Assembly: GCA_024699855.1 (NCBI GenBank)
Contig: JAMPIQ010000001.1
Location: 4,774,001-4,838,000, forward strand
Source: Aphelenchoides besseyi
Lineage: Eukaryota > Nematoda > Chromadorea > Rhabditida > Aphelenchoididae
DNA: 64,000 bases
Direction: 5' to 3'
Each line of letters opens with the position of its first letter. Positions within the stretch are counted from its first letter, which is position 1. A model generated the notes under the pieces. That model made no database searches. It was not told the DNA's origin and worked only from the letters and a program-made list of their open reading frames with translations. Below, in pieces: positions 46,101 to 58,800 of the stretch. A program made the translations under genes and the position numbers.

Positions 46101-49100
46101 TTTTGCACGCGAATACAATAAACACCAGAGTTCATCTGATAAATACGCCTTGGGGGCTTTAGAAGCGGAAGGAAAGTTCAAATGCCGTTGCAGCATCGAC
46201 GTCACGAATGCGCATCTCGACATCTGACGGCCGAAGAAATTTGAAAGAATATGCGTTTTAGTTCGAAATAACAACATGAATTTCTAATTTCAAGTTCGAG
46301 ATTTTTGGTCGTTTTTGTTCTCTTGGAGCGGCCTAGTGGGTGGTCAAAAGTGGCGTCAAAGTTGAGTGACAAAACTGGAAGCGAAAACAGCGTTTTCGGT
46401 CGAGTAAACAAAAACATAAATGTTGGCCAACAGTTTGATTAAAAACACGTGCAAAACACGAAAACGATCAAAAATCATCGTGAATCACAGCAGCCATGAA
46501 ATCGCAGATGTTCGAAGTGATCGGAGCCATTCGAGCTTCTACGCTCCCTTGACGAGATGGCTATTTCAGCTCTCGACGTCTTGTTTGTCGAGCAGAAACT
46601 CGCCAAACTCATATCAATGATCGGGTACAGATCCAACTTTGCATTTCAACAAACAAAGTTTTCGAGTTCAGCGAATAACCACGTGCTTCTTCTCGACGTC
46701 ATCACACAGACGAAGGTCGAACGGATGTTTTTGACAACAAGCTCGCAAATTACTACGTCGATCTGACATGTCGTAAGCGACTATTTTCGACTTTGAGTCA
46801 TTTGGCTCCGGGCAAGAGATTCGGAAAGTTGTTTGCTCCGGTGTTTCTATTTCGGTCGATTTCGAACCAAAATGGAACGGAAAGTGGAGACGGAGTGCAC
46901 GCAGAAGAATTTGAGAATCCACTACTTTCGCTCTTTAATTCTGAGAGAAGTTCGGTTTTGTTCCAACCATTCGACTAAACGCCTCCTTCGACTCATCAAC
47001 TATTTTGATTCTCAACTGTACGACGTCACCTCCTCCCCAAAACGGCGGAATATTCATCGTGCGTATTTTGTTTTCGTTTCCGAATTCCCAGGCGAATGCG
47101 CAGTAAACCCAATTGGCACTAATGACAATTGTGTGCGGTTCGTCAATGCAAACGGAGCCAACGACGAGCAGATCCCGCGGTTTTCGAAGCAATTCGGAAG
47201 TCATTTGTTTCCCCGGCTGGTGAATACTCGACGGGAGAAGAGTAAAACGACAGTGATAAAAGCAGTTGGCAATACGATCGTTCCCAAACAATCAATTTCC
47301 GCTTACCAAGAGGACATGATATCATTCAACTTGTTGATGTGTTGCACCCAACAAATCTGCCAAGAAGTACGAATTCCATCGTCATCCTCTTTCTCGCCAC
47401 GATCAGCTCGAAAATCTTCCTTGGGTCAAGAGTAATTGAGTTAATCGGCTGATGGTCGAGTCGAGTTAGTTGGATGACGAGTTTGACTTGTTTTTTTGGT
47501 CCGAACTGTGACAAAGGATGTTTTCTCGACGAGTAATCACGAACTCCCCCGCGATGACGTGATGAAAGGAAATGAATTTCTGTGCAGAATTCCTTTTCGA
47601 AATTCTTCCATTCGAATCGAAATGTCACGAGTTGATTGGATTTGTACACTACGGTAATGGGAAGACGTTTCGTAGTCGGAAAAGATCGAGAGCACGTAGA
47701 TTTACGTGCAATTACGCGATTTACTCTCAGACATCAACAGGAAACGAGCGTATTGCAGATTCAGACGGACAACCGAAATCCGTTTGTCCTCGAAGAATTC
47801 GAGAGCTGACGCATTTTCGGACCACAGAACCGACTACCATGTGATCTTTGTTTGGTCGAGAGTGGAAATCGCTTTCGTCCGACGCAAAACCAAAACAGAA
47901 AGAAGATCGTAATGTTCGAATGCGCAACTCGAATGAGTCAAAGGATGCGGCTTGAAATTGGCGCAAAAAATGAGCGACTTATCCGGTTCTTTTCCGTTGC
48001 GATTCGCTGCGTTTCACTTCGGTTTTCGCGGATCGAGTCAAACGTCTGCGTTTTACGTCTTTTGTTGTTGTTGTTGTTCTTCTGCATCTTGAAACGTGTG
48101 CGTGGAATGCGCGAAAACAGATCAAACGTCGCTTGTAACCGTCGCATCGATTAGTAGTGATCGTGCGTCGATTTGCGTGACCACGCAGTTGACTTCAACC
48201 CAAAAAAAGAAAAGTTGTACAAAGCGGGCAGATTAACAGTCTCGATGATGTTCATTGGTGGTCCGATTAGCGAATTATGCTTCAACTTTTGTACTCAACT
48301 TTACCACCGGAAGTCGTTTTGTAGTCTCGAAAATTGCTAATCATTTGGAGTCTCGGCGGTTTGACGCAAAAACAAATTTCGGCTCGAAGACGGACGTCAG
48401 TGGGAATCTAAATGCCGTTTTCGTTCATGCATAAAAATGACGTCGATTTCCGTTCTTTTTTTGTGCCACGCTTTGTTTTTGTTGAACACCCGACACTGAT
48501 TTCCGTTTTTGAGTTCCGGGTAATGCGGATTTCCGAGACAAATCAAATTAAAAGACGACATAACGAAAAACGATTCTCGAACACGATCGCCCTCCAAACT
48601 CCCGACCAACAGGTGTGGACGCGACCTTTGATCTGCAGTTTTAATTGGACGAAAGAGCTGAAACCCAATAGTCTGTCGCATAAACAGTTCGAACGTGAAA
48701 CAGAAAAGTGTGACTACAAATCGGTTCGTGCAAAACGTTTCTTTCCCAGATATCAATCGAGTGTCGAAGAAGAAAGAAGCAACAAATGTCAATCCAAGTT
48801 GTTTTATCAGCCGACAGTAACGGTCGACATTTCGGTCCGCATTTCCCACTGAGCATTGAATTCCAGTGCAATTTGAGCTCCACACTTCCAAGTTGCAAGA
48901 TTTGCAGAAGCGAAATGTCAAAAAAACTCAAATGCAAATTTCGCTATCTGATGTGAATCCGCGAGATTGGAAGTTCCGGTCGATCCTGTGACGCAGAAGT
49001 GCGTCTTAATACTAAAATGCTAGATGTTCGTGCGCAAGGGCTCTGCGTTCGACGTCGATCACCAATCAAAACTTTCCATTTTCACGTTGATATGCGAAGA

Positions 49101-52100
49101 CGAGAAGATTGAAAAGCGCAAACAACCGCCGGGATCGGACGCCTAATTGTCAATCATCGCAAAAAGACGCTTTTTTGGTTGTCGCTGAAAAGAATAAGAT
49201 GCTTCCGAAAGCGTCGTTACGTCGAAGAAAAAACAACGTGCGCAAAAACAATCGACGCCAAAAGAGAAAACAGAACCAGTTGATTTGAAGGCCAAAACGT
49301 CGAGATTGTTTGTATCGAGGGTGAAGCAAAAAAAGAACACGCCAACCAGAGGATTTAATTGTCGTGCGTAAAATCGAAAAAAACTCACTGAATTTCGTCG
49401 TCCCGTTGATTTGGAATCGCCGTTTCCCTGCGGCTTCTTTTCCGATTGTTTTCGTTGTTGTTGCGGTTGACCGTCCGTTGCATCGTTTTGTTCACCGGAC
49501 GTCGTATTCCGTCTACGACCGTGATAGCGTTGATTGTTTCGACCACGCATCTTTCGAAGTTTGAGTTCTTTTGTTGCGAAGAAGATCGTCTACAAACGTG
49601 CGAATTACAGGGTTGCGGATTTCGGTCAAAAGAAGTTAACGAAATAGAACTGGACGTTCAAGCAAAACATTCGAATTCCCAAAATACGTCGATTGTAACA
49701 CGCGAATTGGAAAAAACGTGAACATGTTGGCAAAGAAGCACGAAAATGAGTGGAACGTGATTTTTCTGCAAACCCTCGAAGACGACACGCCCGAGGCGGA
49801 CTCTCACAACAAACAACAACAGGTGCATAAGAAAAGAGAGAGGGAGGCTTCCGATCAGCGTTTGGTATTTCACAAAACCCACTCAGCGGCCCCGTCTTGG
49901 GAATTCAGATTTCGAAAGTCCCCACCACCTAGAAGTTTCCAGCCGATCGCAGTGAAAGTCATGACCATCCGCCCACTCAACCGCCAAATTCAGAAGATCC
50001 ACGGCGCGTGAATAACAATTCCCATCAATTTGATCTGCGCGCCATTTACGTCACAAAATTGGGGGAAGATACGAGAGTCGGTTGTTTTTGAACTCGACGT
50101 CTCAATTGATCCGTTGATCTTTGGGCTTCAAAGACGAAACAACTTGAAAATCGGGCGCCATTTTCGAGGCTGAACATAAGCGATCAAAGTTCACGACAAC
50201 AAAATCATGGGTACCTCAAAAATAGCCCATTGATTGACGGATCAGCAGGAATAGAACAAGCAGCGAATTAGAACTGAAATTTGTGTGTGTAAACAAATCG
50301 GAGGATTTGGCGGAATTTGCGCGAACAATCGAGACTTCGTAGAACAAACGAATAGGTTAATCGCGAGACTTCCGGTGCAAGTACTCGGAATATCACATGG
50401 TTGAGTAAGAGATCCCGATCAAGTCCCAATAACCGTAGGGGCTTATATTTCATAAGTGAAGGACCATTAAATTTGGCCATTCGATTCCTCTCGACTGGAA
50501 AGTCTACGGGTGTTCGGTGTGTAAATTGATAACCAACAGCAAAGGCGTTGAAAAAACGCGAAGATCCACCCGCCCATCAAACGAAATTCCAAATTTCCGG
50601 TTTTTGTTTTCTTCCGCACGTTCCAACGACCACTGGGCGCGCGAACGACAATGAGCAAAAATGGGCGAGAGCGACTGCTCGTCGACGGTAATTAATTTTC
50701 CTGAGTAAATGAAGTGTGGGCCAAACTTATCAGTGCAATTGGCTGTTCATTTGAACTGAACAGCTGATGGAAAAGTCGGGAATGCGCGAAATTTGTAAAC
50801 AAACTCTTCAGTTTTCGCGGTCTTCCAGGAATCAGAACCTTTGAAGGTGACAATTTTAAACTAAAAGTGTTAATAAAAAACGCAAGACAAATGTTGAGGC
50901 TTCTTTTCCATGCCAATACCATGGAGATAGCAAGACTGTTTTTATTTCCGTTACAACGTAACCAATTGTATCCTCGAGAGAGCACGTGAAGCCCAACATA
51001 ACTTTATAATTGAAAGTAAACGCAATAAAACTTACAAATTGGTCACACAAAGAGAACTTGTAATGATTCCGAGGCTCGCGCATTTGATGTAATTCATTAA
51101 CATGCTCATGATCTCTGTCTTTGTAACGACCGTTGGCCCACACACAGAAAAGAAGTCAAATGCACAACAACCAGTACAACGAAAATGAATTCTTCGACAC
51201 TTCGCAGCGAACTAACACGGGGGCGACGGTCTTGACTGCTGTCGCCATCAACATTCCACATCGTTTTGTTTTTGTGCTTCAAATTGCAGCCACAAGAAGT
51301 CGATTAATTTCCCCGTTCGACGTCTTCCATTCGAGCTTTCTGAACAAAAACAGCTGGACTGAACGGCACTAAAGTGGAGACTCGTCGTAAAGTCTCCGAT
51401 TTTCTTTTGGCATTTCGAGTTTGTCGATCGAACTTTGTTGTTGCAAGTGTTTACGAAACCAACGGCTTTCGACTAAACCGGGATTTCATTTCAACTGCTG
51501 CACAGTCCAAGTCGAGGATAAGAATGATGAAAGCGTGTTCAATTAAACTTTAGATTCCGAATAAGTCAAAATTGATTTCTGGGTCTCGAGTTTCAGTTGG
51601 CGGGTTGTACGAATCAAGAACCGGAACTCGCAGTTTACACCTTCGTAGATTGGTTTGATTCAAACGGCCCCGGTCAAACAGCGAAAGCGTTTCGGTAATG
51701 AAAGAAAGAGCGAAAGTAAAAAGTGATAACGATTCTCGATCAAGGACGAACCATCGCTCTATCAATCATTGCGGCGCTGTTTTCGTTGAGATTTCGCTTG
51801 TAGTTCTCGGAATCTGCGACACTAATTTGCGACGACTTTAACTCGACGGTTATTTTCGTCTGATTTGCAATTTCGGTGAAAGTGTAACTCTCGACCACAC
51901 TAATCCACGGGTATCGCTGTTGATAGCAATCGAAACTGTGCGATTGGACTCCCAAACAAACAACATTCTTTTTCCGTCTATCAAAAGTTTGTGGGCAGTT
52001 TGTTGAACCCGAACGGATTGGCAATTTAAAGCAAACAAGCTCGTTAAGCCCTCCATCAGCAGCATTGTGGCATCTCAGTCATTTTGTTTACTGACTTCGA

Positions 52101-53405
52101 GCTCATTCTTCAAGTGGGCAATAAAACAAGAAAAACTGCTGCGCTATTTTGCAATTCGATTTAGGTTGCCAGCAAAATTTACAGTCGTAAATCTTCCTTC
52201 CCACTTCCAGGAACCACCATATGAACAGAAGACGAGGGATCGTAAACTCGGAACAAAAATTTTAAGCGCAAACTCGTCTGTCGGATTCGTGCAACCACTT
52301 CAATTGGTTCCATTCGAGTTGCATCGAAACTTCCAAACGCAACAAACGACACGCGATGTTTAAAAAACCAGCACGTTAAATTCACGTTGACTCGAAAAAC
52401 TTCACGACGTTCAGAAGCGAAGTTTTTACTCGATTCATCGAAGAAATGGATTAGACGACGGTGTATCGTGTAAAAAATGAGCGGTCGACTTCCGTTTCAA
52501 CGCCAACAACAAAAATCGAAGGCTTCGAAATCGATTGGTTGCTGAATGGCGCACAGCCGAGAGCAAAAAACTCGTTTTATCTCCAACTGAATTCGAGTTT
52601 CAATCAGCTACGTCACTCTCGCAACTCAGGGATCTTCATTGAGCCGACTTCACGAAAAACATTTCGAAGACCAGAAATAAGCAAGCGAATAACTTTGAGA
52701 CCAACAAGCTAAATACCCTTACGGTAAGCTCTAAAACCTTTTTGAGTCTTCAAATCGCTGGGAAAAGACGGGAACTTTGCTGACATTCTATCGGTCTTGA
52801 ACTGAAAAGTAACTCGCTGTTCATCGCAAACAACTTGGAGTCTCTCTGTCCTTTCGCATTCCAAGTAGTTCGATACGATTTTTGCTTGCGAATTTTTGGG
52901 TTGACTTTTTCTGATTACGATCACTGATGGTGCGTTACATTCGACAAGCATCTCGAAAATAAAAAGCTGTTATGTTCATAAAAAATAGAGACAAAAAATC
53001 GCGAACAAAATGAACGACATTGCTCTTAACATCAATCTTCTGAACTTGACAGTACTCGTTAGACTTGTTTCGGATTGTTGCACCCGACTTCCACTTATGA
53101 CGTCGACTGCTGTTGGATGTTCTTGAAAAAACACGTATCTGCCGCTCATCAATCAGCCCTCTCATACCCGAGTGGGAATCTCCATTGGTTGGGACCAGTT
53201 CTGCTAATAGGCAAGCAGATCGACTTCGAGGAATTGAATATGAAATTTGCACAACAGAAAAAGCGAACTCAAATCAATGCATTTCAATCGTTGTATTCAA
53301 CTTTGAACGGTTGCACACTCTTCGTCTGAACACTCCCGAATGTCGATGATTGACGGCCAACAGGGTTCGTTTCGTACTCACGATCATCATGAACGTTTAT
53401 TGCAG
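43152..53405. other. About 10 kb without a recognisable gene
   Basis: Open frames here are no longer than about 200 codons, overlap on both strands, and read as random Arg/Ser/Phe-rich sequence. I found no conserved motif and no believable exon chain. Base composition is ordinary and CpG is not depleted. A short TTG microsatellite lies at about 48062-48078. In an otherwise tightly packed window this is a clear gene desert. It may hold 5' exons and long introns of the Ser-rich gene ending at 54.0 kb, of TENT5, or regulatory DNA. Confidence 0.55.
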
Positions 53406-54003
53406 AAAATGAGTCGATCGATGCTCAATCAGATAGTCGTTCCAATTTGTCGTCTGGTGAGTTTCAACAATCTCAAAGCTTTACATTCACCTTAGATTCC
53501 GTGAGTATTCCGACGTCATTGATTGAAAGTCTGCGTGACAAGAATTTAGATCTCACCGGTGAGTGCAATATGCAACAGCGTTGTTCCAATTCTTCAGTTC
53601 AATCCAACATGTCGACTTCTTTGAAATCGTACATGGCCGTAAGTTGGAGCACAACCGAATCGGACAACGTGGAACGTTTGTCTCAAGAACAACAAACAGA
53701 TTCCTCGGGTTTCTCGTCGTGTGGCTCGTTGGAGACTGTGAGCACTTTCTGCAGCACGAACTTCGACTGCAACATTTTGGCAAGCGATGAACAGCCGACA
53801 AATAACGATATGGGCAGTTTGAGTTCATTCAAAACACTGGACGAATCGGATATTTTGACCGACTTCAGTTGCGACGATTTCTACTGTCCCGGTAAGGATA
53901 AATGGAAACGATAAGCACAAAGATTGGTTTTTCAGAATACTCGAGTTCATCGACCAGCTGCGAACTGGTAACCGCAGTTGACGAAGAAGACATTCGTATT
54001 TGA
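53406..54003 (+). CDS. 3' part of an unknown Ser/Thr-rich acidic protein
   Basis: Four exons joined by introns of about 38-44 nt, each in frame. The first visible exon follows the acceptor TTATTGCAG at 53405 and reads ENESIDAQSDSRSNLSS. It continues SVSIPTSLIESLRDKNLDLT, YMAVSWSTTESDNVERLSQE, QQTDSSGFSSCGSLETVSTF, then acidic LDESDILTDFSCDDFYCP, ending ELVTAVDEEDIRI and TGA 54003. A polyadenylation signal AATAAA follows at about 54045. The protein is rich in Ser, Thr, Asp and Glu with scattered Cys and is likely disordered, with possible kinase sites (SSGFSSCGS). No family is recognised. The start is upstream of 53406, perhaps across long introns in the gene-poor stretch. Confidence 0.55.
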
Positions 54004-54868
54004 AAGGGAACACGAAAACTCACGACACGATTTGTTTTACGTGACAATAAAAAAATTTCAACCTACTGAATTCGAATGCTATGGATAGGAATGTGCTTGA
54101 ACTTGAGGACAAAAGTACAACAACCCACTCACTTCCCGATTTCACAAATTGAACGTTTAGAGCAGATAAGCTGAGTTTAACGTGCGTACTCGATTGTTTT
54201 TTGTTTTGTGGCGAGCTAATTGATTGAACGGAAAACACGGTGAGTACGCCCTCAACGAGATTTTATGATGATCCTTCTTGTCGTTGTTTGAAACTCGTCC
54301 TCGGAACTGACAGCTAAAAGATTAACCAAGACAGCGGGAGACTCCGATCCAAGTGCGGGTACCACCTTGCTTTCTGTCTTTTGTTCGACAGAAAAAACCT
54401 TGTGATTTCGGCGACAAATTACTCGATTTCGGAGTTGCTGCAATAACAAAGATGAGCGGAGGATATGATTGATTTCTGATCAAAAGTGAACGAGCAATTA
54501 CGTTTGATTGGCTCGATTAATCGAACAATCTCGGAAACATTAGAGTTTGAGTTGCATGTTCAACCAAAACCTACCATTGGGTGATACGTACAGAAGCGCT
54601 GACAAAACTCAACTGACCGCTAGAGATACTTTCATTTAAACTTAGATACTGAGTGATCATTACGAATTACCCTACGGTCACAAACGGCACTTCAAATGGT
54701 CAATCGGTTTCTTCGTTGACAAATAAGAAGTTATTGGGCCTCAGGCTATTCGGTTGGTTAATGAAATTCTGAATCTTAGCACGAGCTCTTTCTTCTGGCA
54801 TCTTATAGCAACTAAGAGATCCGCTTACTTTTCGTTGTTTCCATAAAGATCGTAATAAAGAACTCGAA
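54004..54868. other. No feature seen
   Basis: Spacer between the Ser-rich gene and mRPS24. Minus-strand open frames (for example 54700-54966) overlap the mRPS24 start and carry no motif. Confidence 0.4.
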
Positions 54869-55477
54869 ATGAATTTAACGATCTTACCCGTAGCATCTAA
54901 ACTATGCAACTGTACATCTACGTCCGTTGCTATTCGATGTCTCTCAACAACATCCACTTTGAACAAAAATCGTGCTGGAAAGCATCGGGTAAGTTCTTGC
55001 GTTTGACAACATTTTTATTTCTTTTAGTCGACTGTCGACCACTCGCTAATGATTACCTACGAAATGTCTCGTAAACCACATCACATTGGAGTTCACAAAG
55101 CGTGGCTCAGTTGGCATACGCAGAATCTGGAGGAGTTTAGACAACAACAGGGATTAACGGTCGCTCAAGACGAAGTGATTCGACGCTTCATTCGTGGATT
55201 CTTTTACGATTACCGAACAATAGATGGGTCTGAGGTGAACACACGAATACAACTATTGGCCTAATAAGAAATTTTTTTTCAGATTGTGATAAAACGGCGA
55301 GGCAATTTGGTGTATATCACTGGATTTCTGCATTTTGGACGGCGTTTTGATATCCAGAAAGTTTATTGGCTGTTCGGATTCGTCGAAGAGTTTCTATCAC
55401 AAGTGCTAAAACAACCGGTCAAATTGGAGTTGCAGTTTGTTGAGAGCGAAACCGATCTTGCTTATAATTACATTTGA
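54869..55477 (+). CDS. MRPS24: Mitochondrial ribosomal protein S24 (uS3m)
   Basis: Three exons, about 165 residues. ATG 54869 starts an import-type leader, MNLTILPVASKLCNCTSTSV, then AIRCLSTTSTL, followed by NKNRAGKHR. After an intron: YEMSRKPHHIGVHKAWLSWH with TQNLEEFRQQQ (family '[25 protein letters not shown]'), EVIRRFIRGFFYDY (family 'DVFLRKFMWGTFP'). After a second intron: IVIKRRGNLVYITGFLHFGR (family 'LVLKRRGNQLEICAVVLRQ'), VYWLFGFVEEFLSQVLKQPV and LELQFVESETDLAYNYI. Length, order and exon joins all fit. It is part of the small mitochondrial ribosomal subunit. The start was chosen because it gives a leader rich in basic and hydroxylated residues. Confidence 0.92.
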
Positions 55478-55840
55478 GTTTCTTGTTTTCGTTGTTTTAG
55501 GAATAAATTCGGATTATTTAATCGTTTTGTTTGTCTGATAAAACGTGTGATTTTGCTGAAGAGACAGTTCTCAGAATGGCGACAACCATTGACGTCCGAC
55601 TTATTGGTCTTCATCGTTGAGTGAGGAACAGCCAAACGAAATAAAAAGCCCTACAAGTTGGACAGCTCAGAGATTGGCCCTCCTTACTCCATGGGCTTCG
55701 AGAATCCGTGGGTGTTAATTGCCGTCATTCGATAACGAATTTCAATAAGGAAACTAATCGTTGAGACGTTGCACTTTACATTCGACGTTTGTGGAAACAT
55801 CAACATCGATGCTTCTATGCTAATCGATCGAAACTAAAAG
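55478..55840. other. Spacer with presumed guanylyl cyclase promoter
   Basis: Contains a polyadenylation-type AATAAA at about 55502 for mRPS24. No other feature is visible. Confidence 0.4.
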
Positions 55841-58800
55841 ATGCTGTTTCTTTGTATAATTTTCTCTTTGAATTCAATTACCGTGGCAGAGGTTTGTTGG
55901 ACGAACAAATTCGATCGATTTGTTTGATTTTAGATACCACAATTCAAAGCTGGTATTCTCATTCCGTACGGTAGCAGTGTGGATAAAGACGTGGGTTTCT
56001 GTCAGGCAGCTGGAGCGATTCCCGTGGGAATTAAGAAAGCAATCGATCTGCAAATTTACAATCCAAAACTTTACAACGTGTCGTTTTCGTGGTATTTCGA
56101 CAATTGTGATGAAAGTTTTGGGGCCGGAGATACGGCTAAGTTGATAACAAATCACAATGTTACTGCGATCTTCGGTCCTGTTTGTCCACAAAGTAAGTCT
56201 GGAATAAAGAATGTAAAATAAACTGAGGTTCAGGTGCACGTGTCGTAGGAGCTATTACCGGTTACAACAATGTTATGACGTTTCCGTGGGGTTCGTTTTA
56301 ATTTCTGTTTCAAAGTTTGGTAGAAGAAATCAAATGAATGATGGGACGTTTATAGTCGTTTATTATTCAAATTACAGGTATTGCAATGTCTAGCGATTTT
56401 TTTGCCGGCAAATACAAGACGGTAATGCCAATGTCAGGTTTGATTTCTTGAACTTTTACTTGAACTTATGCTGTGGTTTAGGAACTGTAAGAGGGCAAGT
56501 TCGAAGTTTCGAGCGAATGCTTTTACCTCTTGATCTCCAATGTTTAGAACAATGGTTGCGCTAGCACATACGATGAACAGATACAATTGGACGAAAATCG
56601 GATTCGTTTACAACGCAATAACTTCGTTAGACGAATCTATTCCCATTTGTGGTTATTTCTCGGGTGCATTCGAGGTAAAAAAGAAAACGAACGAATATCA
56701 TACTATTCTTGTTGATAGTCTGGTAGTGGTTTCTTCGCAAATGGCACCGAATCGTACACACGGCAAATCAAAGAAACAAGTGTATCGGCATTCCAAGATG
56801 TTTTGCGAACTTTGAAAGCGAGAGCACGTAGTCCGTTCATTGTTGTAATGTGGTTATAAGTCTGCTGATTTCAGTTATCGTTTTGTGCATTGAAACTATA
56901 GCAGCAAAACGCAATATATTACAAGCAGCAATAAACGAGAAGATGACAAGCATTGAATATGTTTACCTGTTTATTCAAACCAATGCGGCTGGTTTTGCAT
57001 CCTTCATGACACCCGGTGATCCAGCAAGTGAATCGTTGAAACAAGTGGCTAAAAACGTTTTGATTGTAAGGAGATTCATCGGTTATGTTCATGAATGATC
57101 GTTTAGTTAGATCGTTTCACTAACGACACTATGGAGTCCAATTTAATTAAACAGAAAATTGGCGATGGGGTTCGTGAATGGCCGTTCTATTCGAATTGTT
57201 CTACTAATACAAAGGTTAGTTCAAAGAAATTTTCGAACACAAGTGGCTTTAGGTATCAAATTTGGCCTTCTATTTGGGCGACAGCGTTATTACTTGGTTG
57301 ATTGGATTGAATATGAGTTATACGAAATATGGTCCAACTGATTTCAATAACACGACTTTAATTCTGAAAACTCTACGTGGAAGCACATACGAACTGCCAT
57401 GTAAGAGAATAACAGAAGTTCTTTCTCACGAGATATTTAGCCTTATTTGCGTCGTATTTCACGTTTACATCCGGGATTCGTGTCAGTCGTTATACGTTGA
57501 ATGGTTTAGACGCAGATGGTGTTTCAAAAGTTTGGGCGATAATTCACAGTATTACGAATGTTAGCTACGTTAGTAGTTGTCTTGGTTGATCATATTGACG
57601 CGAATCTTTTAGCCAGTTTTCAATGTAACGTACAACGATTCCGCAACAACTATATGGGCCAACAGAAACGGATTCTTTCCACAATCAACACCAGTGTGTG
57701 GCTTTCAGAATGAGCGATGTTTAGCTTCACCGATCATGTACACGGTTATTAGTGCTGGTGGCATCTTAGTTTTTCTATTGGTGGTATTAGGTCTATTTGT
57801 TGCAATCTACTTGTAATTTCAACCTCGATTATCTTTTTAATCTTCAAAAGCATTTAGATTCAATCGATCACAAACACAACGTTTGAACGCTCTCTGGCAG
57901 ATTAACTATCTTTTGTTGGACAAGAATGCAGTAAAGAAAACAAATAGGTACTAAGATCTGAGTATTCAGAGTGCTACAAACACTGCACGGTCGACGATTA
58001 GCGTGACATCAAGTCTGAATGCTCGAAAAGACACCGATAACACGCAGTTTGTGTATTACAATGGCGATTTGGTTGTCGCCCTTAAAAGAAAACAAACCAC
58101 GAACTGGACAGCAGACGAACAAGCGGAATTTCGAAAAGTTTCTTTCGATTTACTGCTTTAGATTACAGACAAATTTCAGATGCGACGTTTAGATCATAAC
58201 AATCTTAATCGATTTATTGGAGTGTCGATAACCGACAGAACAACGTGCTTACTTGTCTGGCAATATTGCGAGCGAGGGAATATCATCGAGTGCATTGAGG
58301 CCAATTCAATGCGCATCGATTCTTTTATCATGGTCGGCATGATTAAAGATATTGTCGAGGTATTTAGAAGTACATGTGTCTTAACTCATCGACCTTTTAG
58401 GGTTTGTATTATATTCACAATTCGTCTTTTATACAACACGGCAATCTGTCGCCCTACAAATGGTTTGATGTCAACAATCCATTTTTAATATGGATAACAA
58501 TTTCAGTTTGGTCTCTGATCGTTTCGAAATAAAACTGCAGTGTTATGGTGACTATCTTGTTGCCTTCTTTTACTCTATTTTCATTTAGGTTGCAACGGAC
58601 TTAAATGCCGAACACAGAGAAGTTTAACACACAAAGGTAAAAACAACTTTTTGAAACCAATCAGTTTGGTTTCAGCCACGCTCTACGTAGCTCCTGAACA
58701 TTTGCGTGATACGGAAGACTTGGTGGGATCACAAGCCGGAGACGTCTATTCGTTTGCTATTGTCGCGTCTTTAATCTTGACAATGAAACTTAATCCATTT

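Noticed and set aside
46833..47435. 200-codon plus-strand ORF in the gene desert
   Set aside because: It is Arg/Ser/Phe-rich with no motif, has overlapping open frames on the other strand, and has no splice or promoter context. It is consistent with chance at this base composition.
48062..48078. TTG-rich stretch as a coding Leu or Gln run
   Set aside because: It is a short microsatellite in a region with no other sign of coding.
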